Assembly (NCBI GenBank): GCA_030949985.1
Contig: JAUZRX010000060.1
Span: forward strand, 1 to 60,329
From: Acidobacteriota bacterium
Lineage (GTDB): Bacteria; Acidobacteriota; Polarisedimenticolia; J045
Direction of reading: 5' to 3'
DNA: 60,329 nucleotides
Positions 26,165 through 34,461 of the stretch are shown here, piece by piece. Position numbers and translations under genes: made by a program. The notes under the pieces are model-generated. The model saw nothing but the letters and a program-made list of their open reading frames with translations, was not told the origin of the DNA and made no database searches. Every line of letters starts with the position of its first letter. The stretch's first letter is position 1.

Positions 26165-27552
26165 GCCGACACTACGATTACGACGTCCTGGTCCTGGGAG
26201 GCGGTTCCGCCGGCACCTCCGCCGCGGCGGCGGCCGTGGCCGAAGGCGCCAGGACCGCCATGGTCAACGATGGCGAGTTGGGAGGGCTGTGCATCCTGCG
26301 GGGCTGCATGCCCACCAAGACCCTACTCGCCTCGGCCCACCTGCTCCACGAAGTGCACGAGCTGGGTGACGAGCTGGGCCTGCGCCTGACCGGCGGTCTC
26401 GAGGCCGACTTCGACAGGCTGATGGAGCGCAAGACCCGCCTGGTGGCCCGCTTCCAGCGGGGCAAGATGCGGCGCATCGAATCCTCCGACTACGAGGTGA
26501 TCACCGCCCGCGCCCGGCTTGAAAAAGACGGCAGCGCCGACCTGGACGGCCGGCGTGTCCGGGCCCGCAAGTACGTCATCGCCACCGGCTCCAAGCCCTG
26601 GATGCTGCCCATCGAGGGGCTCGACACCATCGACGTGCTCACCAGCGACGACGTGATGCGCCTGAAAAGCGCCCCCCGCTCCCTGGTGGTGCAGGGTGCC
26701 GGCCCCATCGGCCTCGAGCTGGCCCAGTTCTTCGCCCGCATCGGTTGCGAGGTCCTGCTGGTCAACCGTTCCGATCTCTGCTCGCGCTGGGATCCGCCCA
26801 GCGGCGTCGAACTCCGCGCCGCCCTGGCCGCCGAGCCGCGATTCGAGCTGGCCGTTCCGGGCAAGATCACCCGGGTCCGCCGGGCCGGCGGGCAGATCGC
26901 CTTCACCATCGAAGAGCAGGGCCGGCGCCGCGAACACCAGGCCGAGGCCTTTCTGATGGCCGCCGGCCGAGTGGCCGACCTCGACGGCCTGGGACTCGAA
27001 GCTCTGGGGCTCGAGCGCCACGGGTCGGGCCTGGCCCACGACTTGCGCATGCGCACCAGCCACCCCGACATCTACGTGGCGGGAGACGCCACCGGCCAGC
27101 ACCAGATCCTGCACATCGCCAACCAGGAAGGACGCGTCGCCGGCCGCAACGCGGCGGGCGCCGACCCCTTCGCCTTGATGGACTACCGGCTGAAAATGGC
27201 CGTGGTCTTCACCGACCCCTGCTTCGCCCAGGTGGGCATGACGGCCGCCGAGGCGGAAGCCTCGGGCACACCCCACGTCTGGGGCCAGGCCCACTTCCCG
27301 GAAACCGGGCGGGCGATCACCATGGGCGTGCGATACGGCCTGTGGCGCATGATGGCTCACCGGCAGACCGGTGAGATCCTCGGCGCCACGATCCTCGGTC
27401 CCCGGGCCGACGACCTGATCCATGTCATTTCGGTGCTGATGGCCCAACACGCCCGGGTGCAGGACATCTTCGACATGCCCTGGTACCACCCCACCCTCGC
27501 CGAGGTGATCCTCGACGTGGCCCGCGCCATCGTCAGGCAACTCGACGACTGA
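26161..27552 (+). CDS. Pyridine nucleotide-disulfide oxidoreductase (Lpd/MerA type)
   Basis: The protein has 463 residues. The FAD motif is VLVLGGGSAGTSAA (~10-23), the redox-active disulfide GGLCILRGCMPTK (Cys ~44 and ~49, standard CxxxxC), the NAD(P) motif VVQGAGPIGLELAQFF, the second FAD motif DIYVAGDATG, and the C-terminal dimer residues YHPTLAE replacing the usual HAHPT. It reduces a disulfide or quinone-like substrate with NAD(P)H. No lipoyl dehydrogenase complex genes are nearby, so mercuric reductase-like, Sth-like or generic disulfide reductase activity cannot be distinguished. The start is GTG within the LarA-like stop. Confidence 0.88.
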   Translation: MSRHYDYDVLVLGGGSAGTSAAAAAVAEGARTAMVNDGELGGLCILRGCMPTKTLLASAHLLHEVHELGDELGLRLTGGLEADFDRLMERKTRLVARFQRGKMRRIESSDYEVITARARLEKDGSADLDGRRVRARKYVIATGSKPWMLPIEGLDTIDVLTSDDVMRLKSAPRSLVVQGAGPIGLELAQFFARIGCEVLLVNRSDLCSRWDPPSGVELRAALAAEPRFELAVPGKITRVRRAGGQIAFTIEEQGRRREHQAEAFLMAAGRVADLDGLGLEALGLERHGSGLAHDLRMRTSHPDIYVAGDATGQHQILHIANQEGRVAGRNAAGADPFALMDYRLKMAVVFTDPCFAQVGMTAAEAEASGTPHVWGQAHFPETGRAITMGVRYGLWRMMAHRQTGEILGATILGPRADDLIHVISVLMAQHARVQDIFDMPWYHPTLAEVILDVARAIVRQLDD

Positions 27553-27584
27553 CCCGAGCCCACCCGCCCACCCGTGGTGTTCGC

Positions 27585-27609
27585 GGTCCCGGCGGCGGGG
27601 CGCCGGACC
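27585..27609. terminator. Hairpin between two convergent genes
   Basis: A GC-rich imperfect stem (GGTCC plus GGCG with one bulged C, pairing with CGCCGGACC) has a ~6-nt loop in the 58-bp gap between the flavoprotein and YhaN-like genes. No U-tract follows on either side, so termination is plausible but unproven. Confidence 0.4.
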
Positions 27610-27610
27610 G

Positions 27611-30600
27611 TCAGCCAAGCGCCGGGATCACATGCCGCCAGAGCGTGTCCACGACCGCCCGGACCCCGGCGACGTCGATGGAACCGTTCTCGATGAAGGG
27701 ACGGCTGTCGGCCAGGACCCGGGCGGTCACCTGCCCGCGATCCAGCGCTTCGTCTTCGTCGATCAGGCCGCGCTCGCGGAAAGCCTGCTCGAGTTTGTCC
27801 GCAGTGGCGCGGTGAAAGCCCTTGACCGCCCGCCCGCGGAGGGCCTCGATCAGCCGTGCGCCGTCACCGTCGAGCCGGGTGGCCAGGGCGGCGACGGGCT
27901 CGAAGAACGTCTGGCTGAGGATTCCGGTGGCGAGCAGATCCCGGCGGGCCAGGGACCGTGGCCGCCCCTGGCGGAAGGCGCGGTAGAAGCTCGACGCGGC
28001 GGCCACCGCCGCATCGATCCTGGCGGCCACCGGCTTCTCCGGGACGATCAACGTGGCCGCTCCCCGCAGGCGGTAGACCTTCCACTGACCGGCGGTTTCG
28101 ATGCCCGCCTCGAGCAGGCGCGCGAGGGTCGGCAGGTCGTCGGCCAGCAGGTAGAACAGGTGCAGGGCCTCCACATCGGCCCAGGGATCGACGGGGCCCA
28201 CCCCCACCTCGGCGGCAAAGGCGCCGGGGTCCATACCACCCGGGTCGGGAATCGGGCGGGGCTCCGCCGGCACCCAGCGAACCGCCGCGGTGGCCTGGCC
28301 CCGACGCAAACGTCCGAGATCGATGGGCGTGACCCGCGCCTCGCCCCGGTGTTCGAGAGCCTGCTGCCAGATTTCCACATCGGAAGGGCTGGCCGTCAGG
28401 TAGAACACCTGGCGGTCCTCCCGGCGCAGCATCTCGACCAGGCTGTCGGCCACCGCGGCGAAGCGCTCGGGGTCGGCGCCGGTCAGGGCTTCGTCGAGCC
28501 AGAGGGGAGGCCGGGCCTTCCCTTCCGCCTCGAAGGCGAAGGCCAGGCGTGCGGCGAGCAGAACCTGCGAGCGGGTACCGTCGGAAAGGGCGGCGAGGAG
28601 CAGGGTCTCGCCGCTGAGGGCATCGCGCACACGGAACGCGCCGGTCTCCGGTTCTGCCTCGAGGGCATACGCCTGGCGGGTGAAGGTGGCGAGCAGGGAC
28701 GCCGCCCGGGCCAGCACCCGGGGCTCGGCGTCACGAGCGTGCCGCTCCCTCACCCGCCGCATCAGCACTCTACCCGCCGCGCGCACGAGTTGCCCGGCGA
28801 GAGCCTGCTCGAGATCACGCCGCGCTTCGTCCCGCGCTTCGAGGGCCCGGGCCATGGCGTGACTCTCCCGGGCCTGGCGCACCCGCGCCTCGGTGTCGGC
28901 CACTTGCTGCTGCAGGGCGTCGAGCCTGGAGACCTGCCCCTCGAGGCGGGCCGCCTCCTCTTCGAGCTGGTCGGGAGACCGCTCCGCCAGGGACGCCTGA
29001 TCGCCCAGCTCCGCCAGCTTCTCCCTGATCGCCCACTCCAGGCGAGCACATCTCGCCGTCACCTCGCGGTAGTCGGACAGCAGGGCCAGGCGTTCGTCCA
29101 GGGCTCGGTCCGCGGCGGCAAGGTCTTCGATATCCGGCAGGCCGGCACGCTCGAAAAGGGCCCGGCACCCGGCCCGGAGCCTGGCGAGTCGCTGTTCGAG
29201 ATCGTCGGCGCGGCGCGAGGCCTCCCGGCAGCGGGCCAGGGCCTGGCGGTGGCGTTCGGCGCGGGAGACCAGGGCGCCGACGGCAGCCTGGGCGCCGGCG
29301 CCATCTCTCACTTCCATGCGGCTCCAGCGTGCGACGAAGGTCGCGATCTCTTCGAGCCACGCTTCGTGGCGCCGCTGGATCTCTTCTCTCCGGCTCTCGA
29401 GGCGGGCCAGCTCGGCCCGCGCTTCCTGCCAACGCCGCAGATCGCCGGCCAGGCTGCCGAGAGCCAGGCTGCCGTCGGGCAGGTCCAGCCCCAGCCCGCG
29501 CTTGAACCGGCGCACTTCGTCGTCGGCGGCTTCCCACGCTTCCCGCGACTGTTCGAGGAGCCTGCCGGCCCGCCGCTGCGCCAGGTAGCGCAGCGAAAAC
29601 ACCACGGCCGCCGCCCCCAGTCCCGTGCCGGCCACCAGGCCCAGCATGCCCACCGGGGAGGTCGCCCCCCACGCCAGGGCACAGCTCAAAGCACCTGCAG
29701 CCAGGGCGACCAGCAGCCCGGGCAGCCAGCCCGGCCCGCTCCTCGTGGAGCGGAAAAACTGCTCCGCCTGGTCCAGCCGGGTGCGAGCCTCATCCCGCCG
29801 CGCCATGAGTCGATCGAGCGTTTCGAGAAAGGCTGCGTCGACCCGGCCCGCGGCCGCGGGATCGAAGGCCTCGCCCAGGGCGGCACGGGCCTGCTCGAGA
29901 ACACCGCGGGCCGCAGCGCGCTCCTGGGCAAGTCCGTCGAGCGTATCCTCCACCCGAAGCAGGTTCTGGACCCGCGCGCGCGCCTCTTCGAGGGCCTCCA
30001 CGGAGGGGGGATCGTCACCCAGCCCGCAGGCCGCCATTTCTTCTTCCGCCTGTCTGAGCGTCGCGCGGGCTTCGCGCAGTTTCCGCTCCACCTCCCCGCA
30101 CTCTTCGCGCAGGGCATCGAGGCTCTCCCGCTCGTCACCCCGCAACCGATCCATTTGCGGGGGGAAACGGCGATCCGCCTCGGCCCGCGCTTCCCGCAGG
30201 ACCTGCCGGTGACCGGCCACCTGGAGGGCGACGCGAAGCCGCTCGAGCCGGCCCCGGGCCCGACTCGCCTCATCCCGCTCGCGACGCAACGCCTCGAGGC
30301 CCTCCTCGTCCCGGGCCAGCGCCTCGAGCCGACCGGCCAGTTCCCGCACTTTCTGCTCGGCCGCTCGCAAGGCACGGGCTTCGGCTCGACCCGCCTGGGG
30401 CTTGTCGTAGAAGGGCCGCTCGACTCGCTTCAGGTCGTAGCCCCCCGAGAGCTGCCGCCGCAGCTCGGCCTGCAAACGCTCGTCCGTGGCCCCCGCCGCA
30501 TCCGGTTTGACCACCTCGAGCAAGCCGATGGCATAGCAACGGGCCAGGTATCCGGGAGGCAGGTCGGGGGGCGCGCATGCCCGGCCACCGGCTGTCCAAC

Positions 30601-30853
30601 GCACCGGCCGGCCCGGCACCGCGGAGACGGTGACCACCTCCCCGTCGATCTCCCAGGCGGCCTCCGCGTCCAGTTCCAGGTCGGGCTCGACCGAAGGCCA
30701 GAGCAGCGCCCGCACCGCCCGACAGAGGCTGGACTTGCCCACCGCATTGGGGCCGACCACCAGGTTCAGACCCGGCCCCAGATCACCGGGCTCCAGCCGG
30801 AAAGGCTGGTGGATCCCCGGCATCCGTCGGATGACCACCGAGCGCAGCTTCAT
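27611..30853 (-). CDS. YhaN-like (SbcC/Rad50-related) ATPase
   Basis: The protein has 1080 residues. An N-terminal half-ATPase holds Walker A VVGPNAVGKSSL (~30-41). Long Arg/Glu-rich coiled coils follow (~165-400 and ~470-760), interrupted near ~405-455 by two hydrophobic segments (WLPGLLVALAAGALSCALAW and GLVAGTGLGAAAVVFSL), a feature of YhaN rather than SbcC. The C-terminal half-ATPase has a signature-like LSDGTRSQVLLAARLA and Walker B PPLWLDEALTGAD. About 200 extra residues follow the ATPase, ending IPALG. It is expected to form a complex with the metallophosphoesterase encoded just upstream (ATGA overlap) for DNA end processing. ATG 30853 is supported by that overlap and by the MKLRSVVIRRMPG N-terminus. 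Confidence 0.88.
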   Translation of the reverse strand: MKLRSVVIRRMPGIHQPFRLEPGDLGPGLNLVVGPNAVGKSSLCRAVRALLWPSVEPDLELDAEAAWEIDGEVVTVSAVPGRPVRWTAGGRACAPPDLPPGYLARCYAIGLLEVVKPDAAGATDERLQAELRRQLSGGYDLKRVERPFYDKPQAGRAEARALRAAEQKVRELAGRLEALARDEEGLEALRRERDEASRARGRLERLRVALQVAGHRQVLREARAEADRRFPPQMDRLRGDERESLDALREECGEVERKLREARATLRQAEEEMAACGLGDDPPSVEALEEARARVQNLLRVEDTLDGLAQERAAARGVLEQARAALGEAFDPAAAGRVDAAFLETLDRLMARRDEARTRLDQAEQFFRSTRSGPGWLPGLLVALAAGALSCALAWGATSPVGMLGLVAGTGLGAAAVVFSLRYLAQRRAGRLLEQSREAWEAADDEVRRFKRGLGLDLPDGSLALGSLAGDLRRWQEARAELARLESRREEIQRRHEAWLEEIATFVARWSRMEVRDGAGAQAAVGALVSRAERHRQALARCREASRRADDLEQRLARLRAGCRALFERAGLPDIEDLAAADRALDERLALLSDYREVTARCARLEWAIREKLAELGDQASLAERSPDQLEEEAARLEGQVSRLDALQQQVADTEARVRQARESHAMARALEARDEARRDLEQALAGQLVRAAGRVLMRRVRERHARDAEPRVLARAASLLATFTRQAYALEAEPETGAFRVRDALSGETLLLAALSDGTRSQVLLAARLAFAFEAEGKARPPLWLDEALTGADPERFAAVADSLVEMLRREDRQVFYLTASPSDVEIWQQALEHRGEARVTPIDLGRLRRGQATAAVRWVPAEPRPIPDPGGMDPGAFAAEVGVGPVDPWADVEALHLFYLLADDLPTLARLLEAGIETAGQWKVYRLRGAATLIVPEKPVAARIDAAVAAASSFYRAFRQGRPRSLARRDLLATGILSQTFFEPVAALATRLDGDGARLIEALRGRAVKGFHRATADKLEQAFRERGLIDEDEALDRGQVTARVLADSRPFIENGSIDVAGVRAVVDTLWRHVIPALG

Positions 30854-32136
30854 GCCCCGTCGCCCTGCTTCTGATCGAAGAGCGCGCCCAGGGCCTGCCC
30901 ACCCGCCTCTCGCAGGGCCCGGCGCAGATCCTCTTCGTCCATCCTCCCCGCGACCCAACGGTTGAGTCCCGCGCCGTGCAGGGCCCGACGGAATTCCTCT
31001 TCCAGCTCCTGACGCAGCGATGGCCACGCCGGCCCTCCGTTCCGCACTTCGAGCAGTTCACGGGCCAGCAGACCCAGGGGGTTGCTCTCCGCCGCCAGGG
31101 CCTCCAGGTCGATGTCCGGGTCCACGCGGCACGCCACCCTGTCGATGAAGACGCTCACCCCCTGGTGCTCGAAGAGCAGCTCTTCCCAGCGGCTCCCGGC
31201 CACCCGCTCGGCCAGCTTGCGCCAGGCGGCCGAGCGGCCGACCAGATCGATGCGGCAGCCCAGCGCCCGCAACGCGGGAGAGGCTGCGGCGGCCTGTGCG
31301 GCGCTCTCCCGCATCAACCCCAGCACGGCCTCGTCGAGTTCCTCTCCCGCACCGCCGAGCCCGGCCGCGTCCAACGTCCGGTGCTCCCAGCGCAGGGGCG
31401 CGAGGGGAATCATCGCCGCCCGAAAGCCCCCCGCCGGATCCCGCTCCAGGCTCCACACCCCGTGCTCCCCCGTCTCGCTCGGATCGAGGCCCACCAGCGA
31501 TCCCAGGTAGCCCACCGGACGGGGCCCGGGACCCAGGCTCGGCCCGTGAAGGTGACCCAGCAGCCACGCGTCCACCGGCAGGGCCTCGAGCCTCGATCGG
31601 CGCACCGGGGCGTAGTCGCCGGCGGAGGCATCCAGATCACAGTGCAACAGGCCCACCACGGGGCCTTCGCGCTCATCGAGGGCCGGGAAGCCCTCGAGGG
31701 GATCACGGTCGTAGCTGCGCCCCGGAAAGGACCAGCCCGCCACCCGCAGCCCGGCGACCTCCGGAGACTCGAGGACGTGCACCTCCCAGCGCCCCCCCTC
31801 CCCCAACAGACGGAAACCATCGAGCGCACGGGCCAGCCGGGGCAGGGCCACCGCGTCGTGGTTGCCCGCCACTGCGCAGACCTCGATCCCCGCCTCCACC
31901 AGCCGTCGCACACCCCTCTCGAGGGGACCGTAGGCCTCGAACCACGCGTTTTCGGACTCGACCACGTCGCCCGCCAGCAGCACGGCCGCGCTGCCGCGCT
32001 CGAGGGCCAGTTCCACCACCTGCCCCCAGGCGGAAACAGGAGTCAGGGTCTCGGGATCCAGGCCCAGGGCCGCCGGCAGCCGGGCAGGCCGCCGGCCGAG
32101 ATGGATGTCCCCCACGCAGAGCAGCTCACCCGTCAT
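30850..32136 (-). CDS. YhaO/SbcD-like metallophosphoesterase (DNA nuclease subunit)
   Basis: The protein has 428 residues. Calcineurin-type motifs are CVGDIHLG (~7), LLAGDVVES (~56), AVAGNHDAV (~85), LLHCDLDAS (~160) and LLGHLHGPS (~186), giving the two-metal site of Mre11/SbcD nucleases. The C-terminal ~180 residues are a helical cap or ATPase-binding region. It would cut DNA ends or hairpins opened by the partner ATPase. Its stop overlaps the ATPase start (ATGA), and its start lies inside the end of the alkyltransferase-like gene (11 bp), so all three are one translational unit. ATG 32136 begins MTGELLCVGDIH; longer frames upstream are shadow sequence. Confidence 0.88.
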   Translation of the reverse strand: MTGELLCVGDIHLGRRPARLPAALGLDPETLTPVSAWGQVVELALERGSAAVLLAGDVVESENAWFEAYGPLERGVRRLVEAGIEVCAVAGNHDAVALPRLARALDGFRLLGEGGRWEVHVLESPEVAGLRVAGWSFPGRSYDRDPLEGFPALDEREGPVVGLLHCDLDASAGDYAPVRRSRLEALPVDAWLLGHLHGPSLGPGPRPVGYLGSLVGLDPSETGEHGVWSLERDPAGGFRAAMIPLAPLRWEHRTLDAAGLGGAGEELDEAVLGLMRESAAQAAAASPALRALGCRIDLVGRSAAWRKLAERVAGSRWEELLFEHQGVSVFIDRVACRVDPDIDLEALAAESNPLGLLARELLEVRNGGPAWPSLRQELEEEFRRALHGAGLNRWVAGRMDEEDLRRALREAGGQALGALFDQKQGDGA

Positions 32137-32494
32137 GGGGCATCCACCGGTATCGCGCGAGATCCAGGGTGCCTCCCGCCGTGAATTCCACCCCCTCCTC
32201 TTCGAGCAGGCGGCGCTGAAGCCCGGTGGGGAGGTCCGGCAGGCGGTCCGTCGAGCACCCTCCCGAGGCGTTGACCACCCGGTGCCAGGGCACCCCTTCG
32301 GGACAGCCGTGCAGAGCCCAGCCCACAGCCCGCGGGGAGAGAGTGGCGCCCAGTTCGGTGGCCACCTGGCCATAGGTCATCACCCGGCCGGAGGGGATGC
32401 GCCGCACCAGGGCGTAGACCGCCTCGAAACCGGGGCGGGGCGGCGATTCCATCTCGCCATGCAACCTTCGACCGCGATGCCGGGATTGCGCCAT
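32126..32494 (-). CDS. Alkyltransferase-like protein (ATL), MGMT family without the active Cys
   Basis: The protein has 122 residues from ATG 32494; a start at 32452 (MESPPRPGF) is equally possible. The MGMT C-terminal domain is clear: GFEAVYALVRRIPSGRVMTY, GQVATELGATLSPRAVGWAL, and PWHRVVNASG, where the alkyl-accepting Cys of PCHR is Trp. ATL proteins of this type bind O6-alkylguanine without repairing it and flag the lesion to nucleotide excision repair. Being first in an operon with a YhaO/YhaN-like nuclease suggests a DNA damage role for the whole unit, though this pairing is inference. Confidence 0.85.
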   Translation of the reverse strand: MAQSRHRGRRLHGEMESPPRPGFEAVYALVRRIPSGRVMTYGQVATELGATLSPRAVGWALHGCPEGVPWHRVVNASGGCSTDRLPDLPTGLQRRLLEEEGVEFTAGGTLDLARYRWMPHDG

Positions 32495-32670
32495 CGAACC
32501 ACCCCGTCGCTCCCGCCGCCGGTGACGGGCCGCCCGCTGATTGTACCCACCTCGAACCCGTGGAGGGCCGCGGCGGATCCTCATGGAAACCCGGAGCGGC
32601 GGACAACGTATCATTCGACGTGTCCGGCCGGCTCACCCGCCGGCGCCCGGACACGGGAGGGCAGCGACCC

Positions 32671-33774
32671 ATGACGGCCCAGCCTCCACCGCCCGCGGGC
32701 AGCCTGGATCTGGTCACCCGCAGTTTCGAGAGCGCCTGGCAACGGATGACCGGGCTGCTCTTCCGGCCCCTCCGCGTCAAGGCCTGGCTCCTGTGGGGCC
32801 TGCTGATCGCCCTGGCCGGACTGGCCCACGTCGGTATCGGCTCCCGTTGGGGGGATCACTGGCGGGGCGACGATTTCCCCGGCTCTCGCCTGGGCGGTGC
32901 CGCCGGCTGGCAGGAAGAGGGCCTGGCCCTGGTGATGGTCCTTTTCGGTGTCTTCATCGCACTGGTCCTGCTCCTGACCTATCTCTACATCCGCTCGCGA
33001 TTCCGCTTCGTCCTGCTCGAAGCCGTGATCAGCGGCGAACCCCGCGTCACCGGTGTCTTCGGCAGCACGGGACGGGACGCCCTGGCCTACTTCCTCTACG
33101 AGCTGGCCACCTGGCTGGCCCTGTCGGTATTCGCCTTCGTTCCCATGCTCCTGGCCTGGCTGCCCTCACTGCGCGTCCTTTTCCAGTACGGGACGGTGCC
33201 GGACACCCCCCCCGTGCTGGTCCTGGTCACCATCGCCTGGATCGCGCCCCTGCTCCTGGCCAAGTTCCTGGTGGACGGATTCGTCTACGACCTGGTCCTG
33301 CCCCGCGCCTGGACCTCCGGCGAGGGTTTCGTCGCGGCGTTCGGCTTCATGGCCCGGCGGGTGATCGCGCATCCCGGTGCCAGCGCCCTCTACCTGCTGG
33401 CCCGGGTGGTGGTGGCGATCGTCGCGGGAGTGCTGCTCGCCTTCCTCTGCTGCCTGACCTGCTGTCTCTGGGCGCTGCCGATGACCGGCGTGACGCTGGT
33501 CGCCATCGGACTGGCGCTGGCCACCGCGGCTTTCCCCCCCCTGCTGGTGCTGACCCTTCCGCTCCTGCTGGGGGTCTACTTCCTGGGCACCTGGGCCGAA
33601 GCTACCGTCCTGGCCCCGCTCTACGTTTTCTACCGGGCCTGGGGGCTGGCCTTCGCCCGGGAACTCGACCCCTCGATTCCCGCCTGGAGCGGGCCGGACA
33701 ATCTGGCCGGGCCGCGGCCACCGGCGCCGATGCCCCCGCCGCCCCCCACCGCCGAGACTTCCGGGGAGAGCTGA
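32671..33774 (+). CDS. Multi-pass membrane protein of unknown function
   Basis: The product has 367 residues. Six to seven hydrophobic segments are visible: WLLWGLLIALAGLAHVGIG, LVMVLFGVFIALVLLLTYLY, LATWLALSVFAFVPMLLAWL, LVLVTIAWIAPLLLAKFLV, a Cys-rich AFLCCLTCCLWALP and LLVLTLPLLLGVYFLG. A Pro-rich C-terminal tail ends it. The pattern resembles archaeal and bacterial uncharacterised membrane proteins of the DUF7544/DUF4013 kind; no catalytic motif is seen. ATG 32671 has GGGAGGGCAG upstream; earlier ATG 32560 gives low-complexity sequence. It starts divergently from the alkyltransferase-like gene. Confidence 0.75.
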   Translation: MTAQPPPPAGSLDLVTRSFESAWQRMTGLLFRPLRVKAWLLWGLLIALAGLAHVGIGSRWGDHWRGDDFPGSRLGGAAGWQEEGLALVMVLFGVFIALVLLLTYLYIRSRFRFVLLEAVISGEPRVTGVFGSTGRDALAYFLYELATWLALSVFAFVPMLLAWLPSLRVLFQYGTVPDTPPVLVLVTIAWIAPLLLAKFLVDGFVYDLVLPRAWTSGEGFVAAFGFMARRVIAHPGASALYLLARVVVAIVAGVLLAFLCCLTCCLWALPMTGVTLVAIGLALATAAFPPLLVLTLPLLLGVYFLGTWAEATVLAPLYVFYRAWGLAFARELDPSIPAWSGPDNLAGPRPPAPMPPPPPTAETSGES

Positions 33775-33837
33775 TATCGTTCGGGCAGGTTCTGGCACTG
33801 TCCTTGCTTTTCCCCGTGGCGAAGGAGGCGTCAGACC

Positions 33838-34254
33838 ATGAAGACCAGGCACGCACACGGACTCGGCTGGCTGTTCCCCCTGCTGATCGTTCTGGGGCTG
33901 TCCCTGCTCCCGGCTTCAGCCCTCGAACTCAAGGCGCAGGTCGACCAGCCCCTGGCCATCGGCCAGCAGGTCTTCTCCGCCGGCACGGTGGAGATCTCCC
34001 CCACCGCCCAGGGCAACACCCACGCCGTACTGATCGACGGCCAGGTCGTGGCCCTGGTCTTCCGCCACACCATCGACCGGGTGCCCCGGGATGCAGACAG
34101 CTACGGGCTGGCCTTCAGGGTCGATCGCCAGGGCCTGTGGCACCTGGTGGGCCTGCGCTGGACGGCGGCGGACACCGGTCGCACCGAAGAGCGCCTGTTC
34201 CGCTTCGCCCGGATATCCCGCGGCCGGACCACCCTCTCCGCCCGACGACGTTAG
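33838..34254 (+). CDS. Small exported protein of unknown function
   Basis: The product has 138 residues. A signal peptide (LGWLFPLLIVLGLSLLPASA, cleavage after ~29) precedes a ~100-residue beta-rich domain (VFSAGTVEISPTAQG, HAVLIDGQVVALVFRH, LWHLVGLRW) with a basic end. No family is recognised. GGAGG lies ~9 nt before the ATG. It is 63 bp after the membrane protein gene and is followed by an intrinsic terminator, so the two may share a transcript. Confidence 0.65.
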   Translation: MKTRHAHGLGWLFPLLIVLGLSLLPASALELKAQVDQPLAIGQQVFSAGTVEISPTAQGNTHAVLIDGQVVALVFRHTIDRVPRDADSYGLAFRVDRQGLWHLVGLRWTAADTGRTEERLFRFARISRGRTTLSARRR

Positions 34255-34274
34255 CCCGTACCCATCGGACAAGG

Positions 34275-34302
34275 AACCCGGCTCCCCTGGGGCCGGGTTT
34301 TT
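34275..34302 (+). terminator. Rho-independent terminator
   Basis: The stem AACCCGGC pairs with GCCGGGTT across a 9-nt loop and is followed directly by a T run (GGGTTTTTG). It closes the transcript of the small exported protein. Confidence 0.85.
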
Positions 34303-34461
34303 GTGTCCGGAGCCTTGTGACGGCCGGCCAGGCATCGGCCGGTCCGCCCGGGCGACCCGCCGCGGCCGGACCGATCGCTCCCACGTGGAAGCGTCCGCGT
34401 CGGGGATGTCGCGGAAGCCCGTTGGCGGCTATCATGCGCCGGCCCCATGGAGGTTGCCCGG

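Noticed and set aside
27632-30874. Very long plus-strand frame (1080 codons) opposite the YhaN-like gene
   Set aside because: It has no domain, is Gly/Pro/Arg-rich, and lies antisense to a frame with clear Walker A/B motifs. High GC makes long shadow frames common.
34240-34460. SAM or other riboswitch ahead of mtnA
   Set aside because: The gap holds a terminator for the upstream gene and GC-rich sequence, but no recognisable aptamer pattern.
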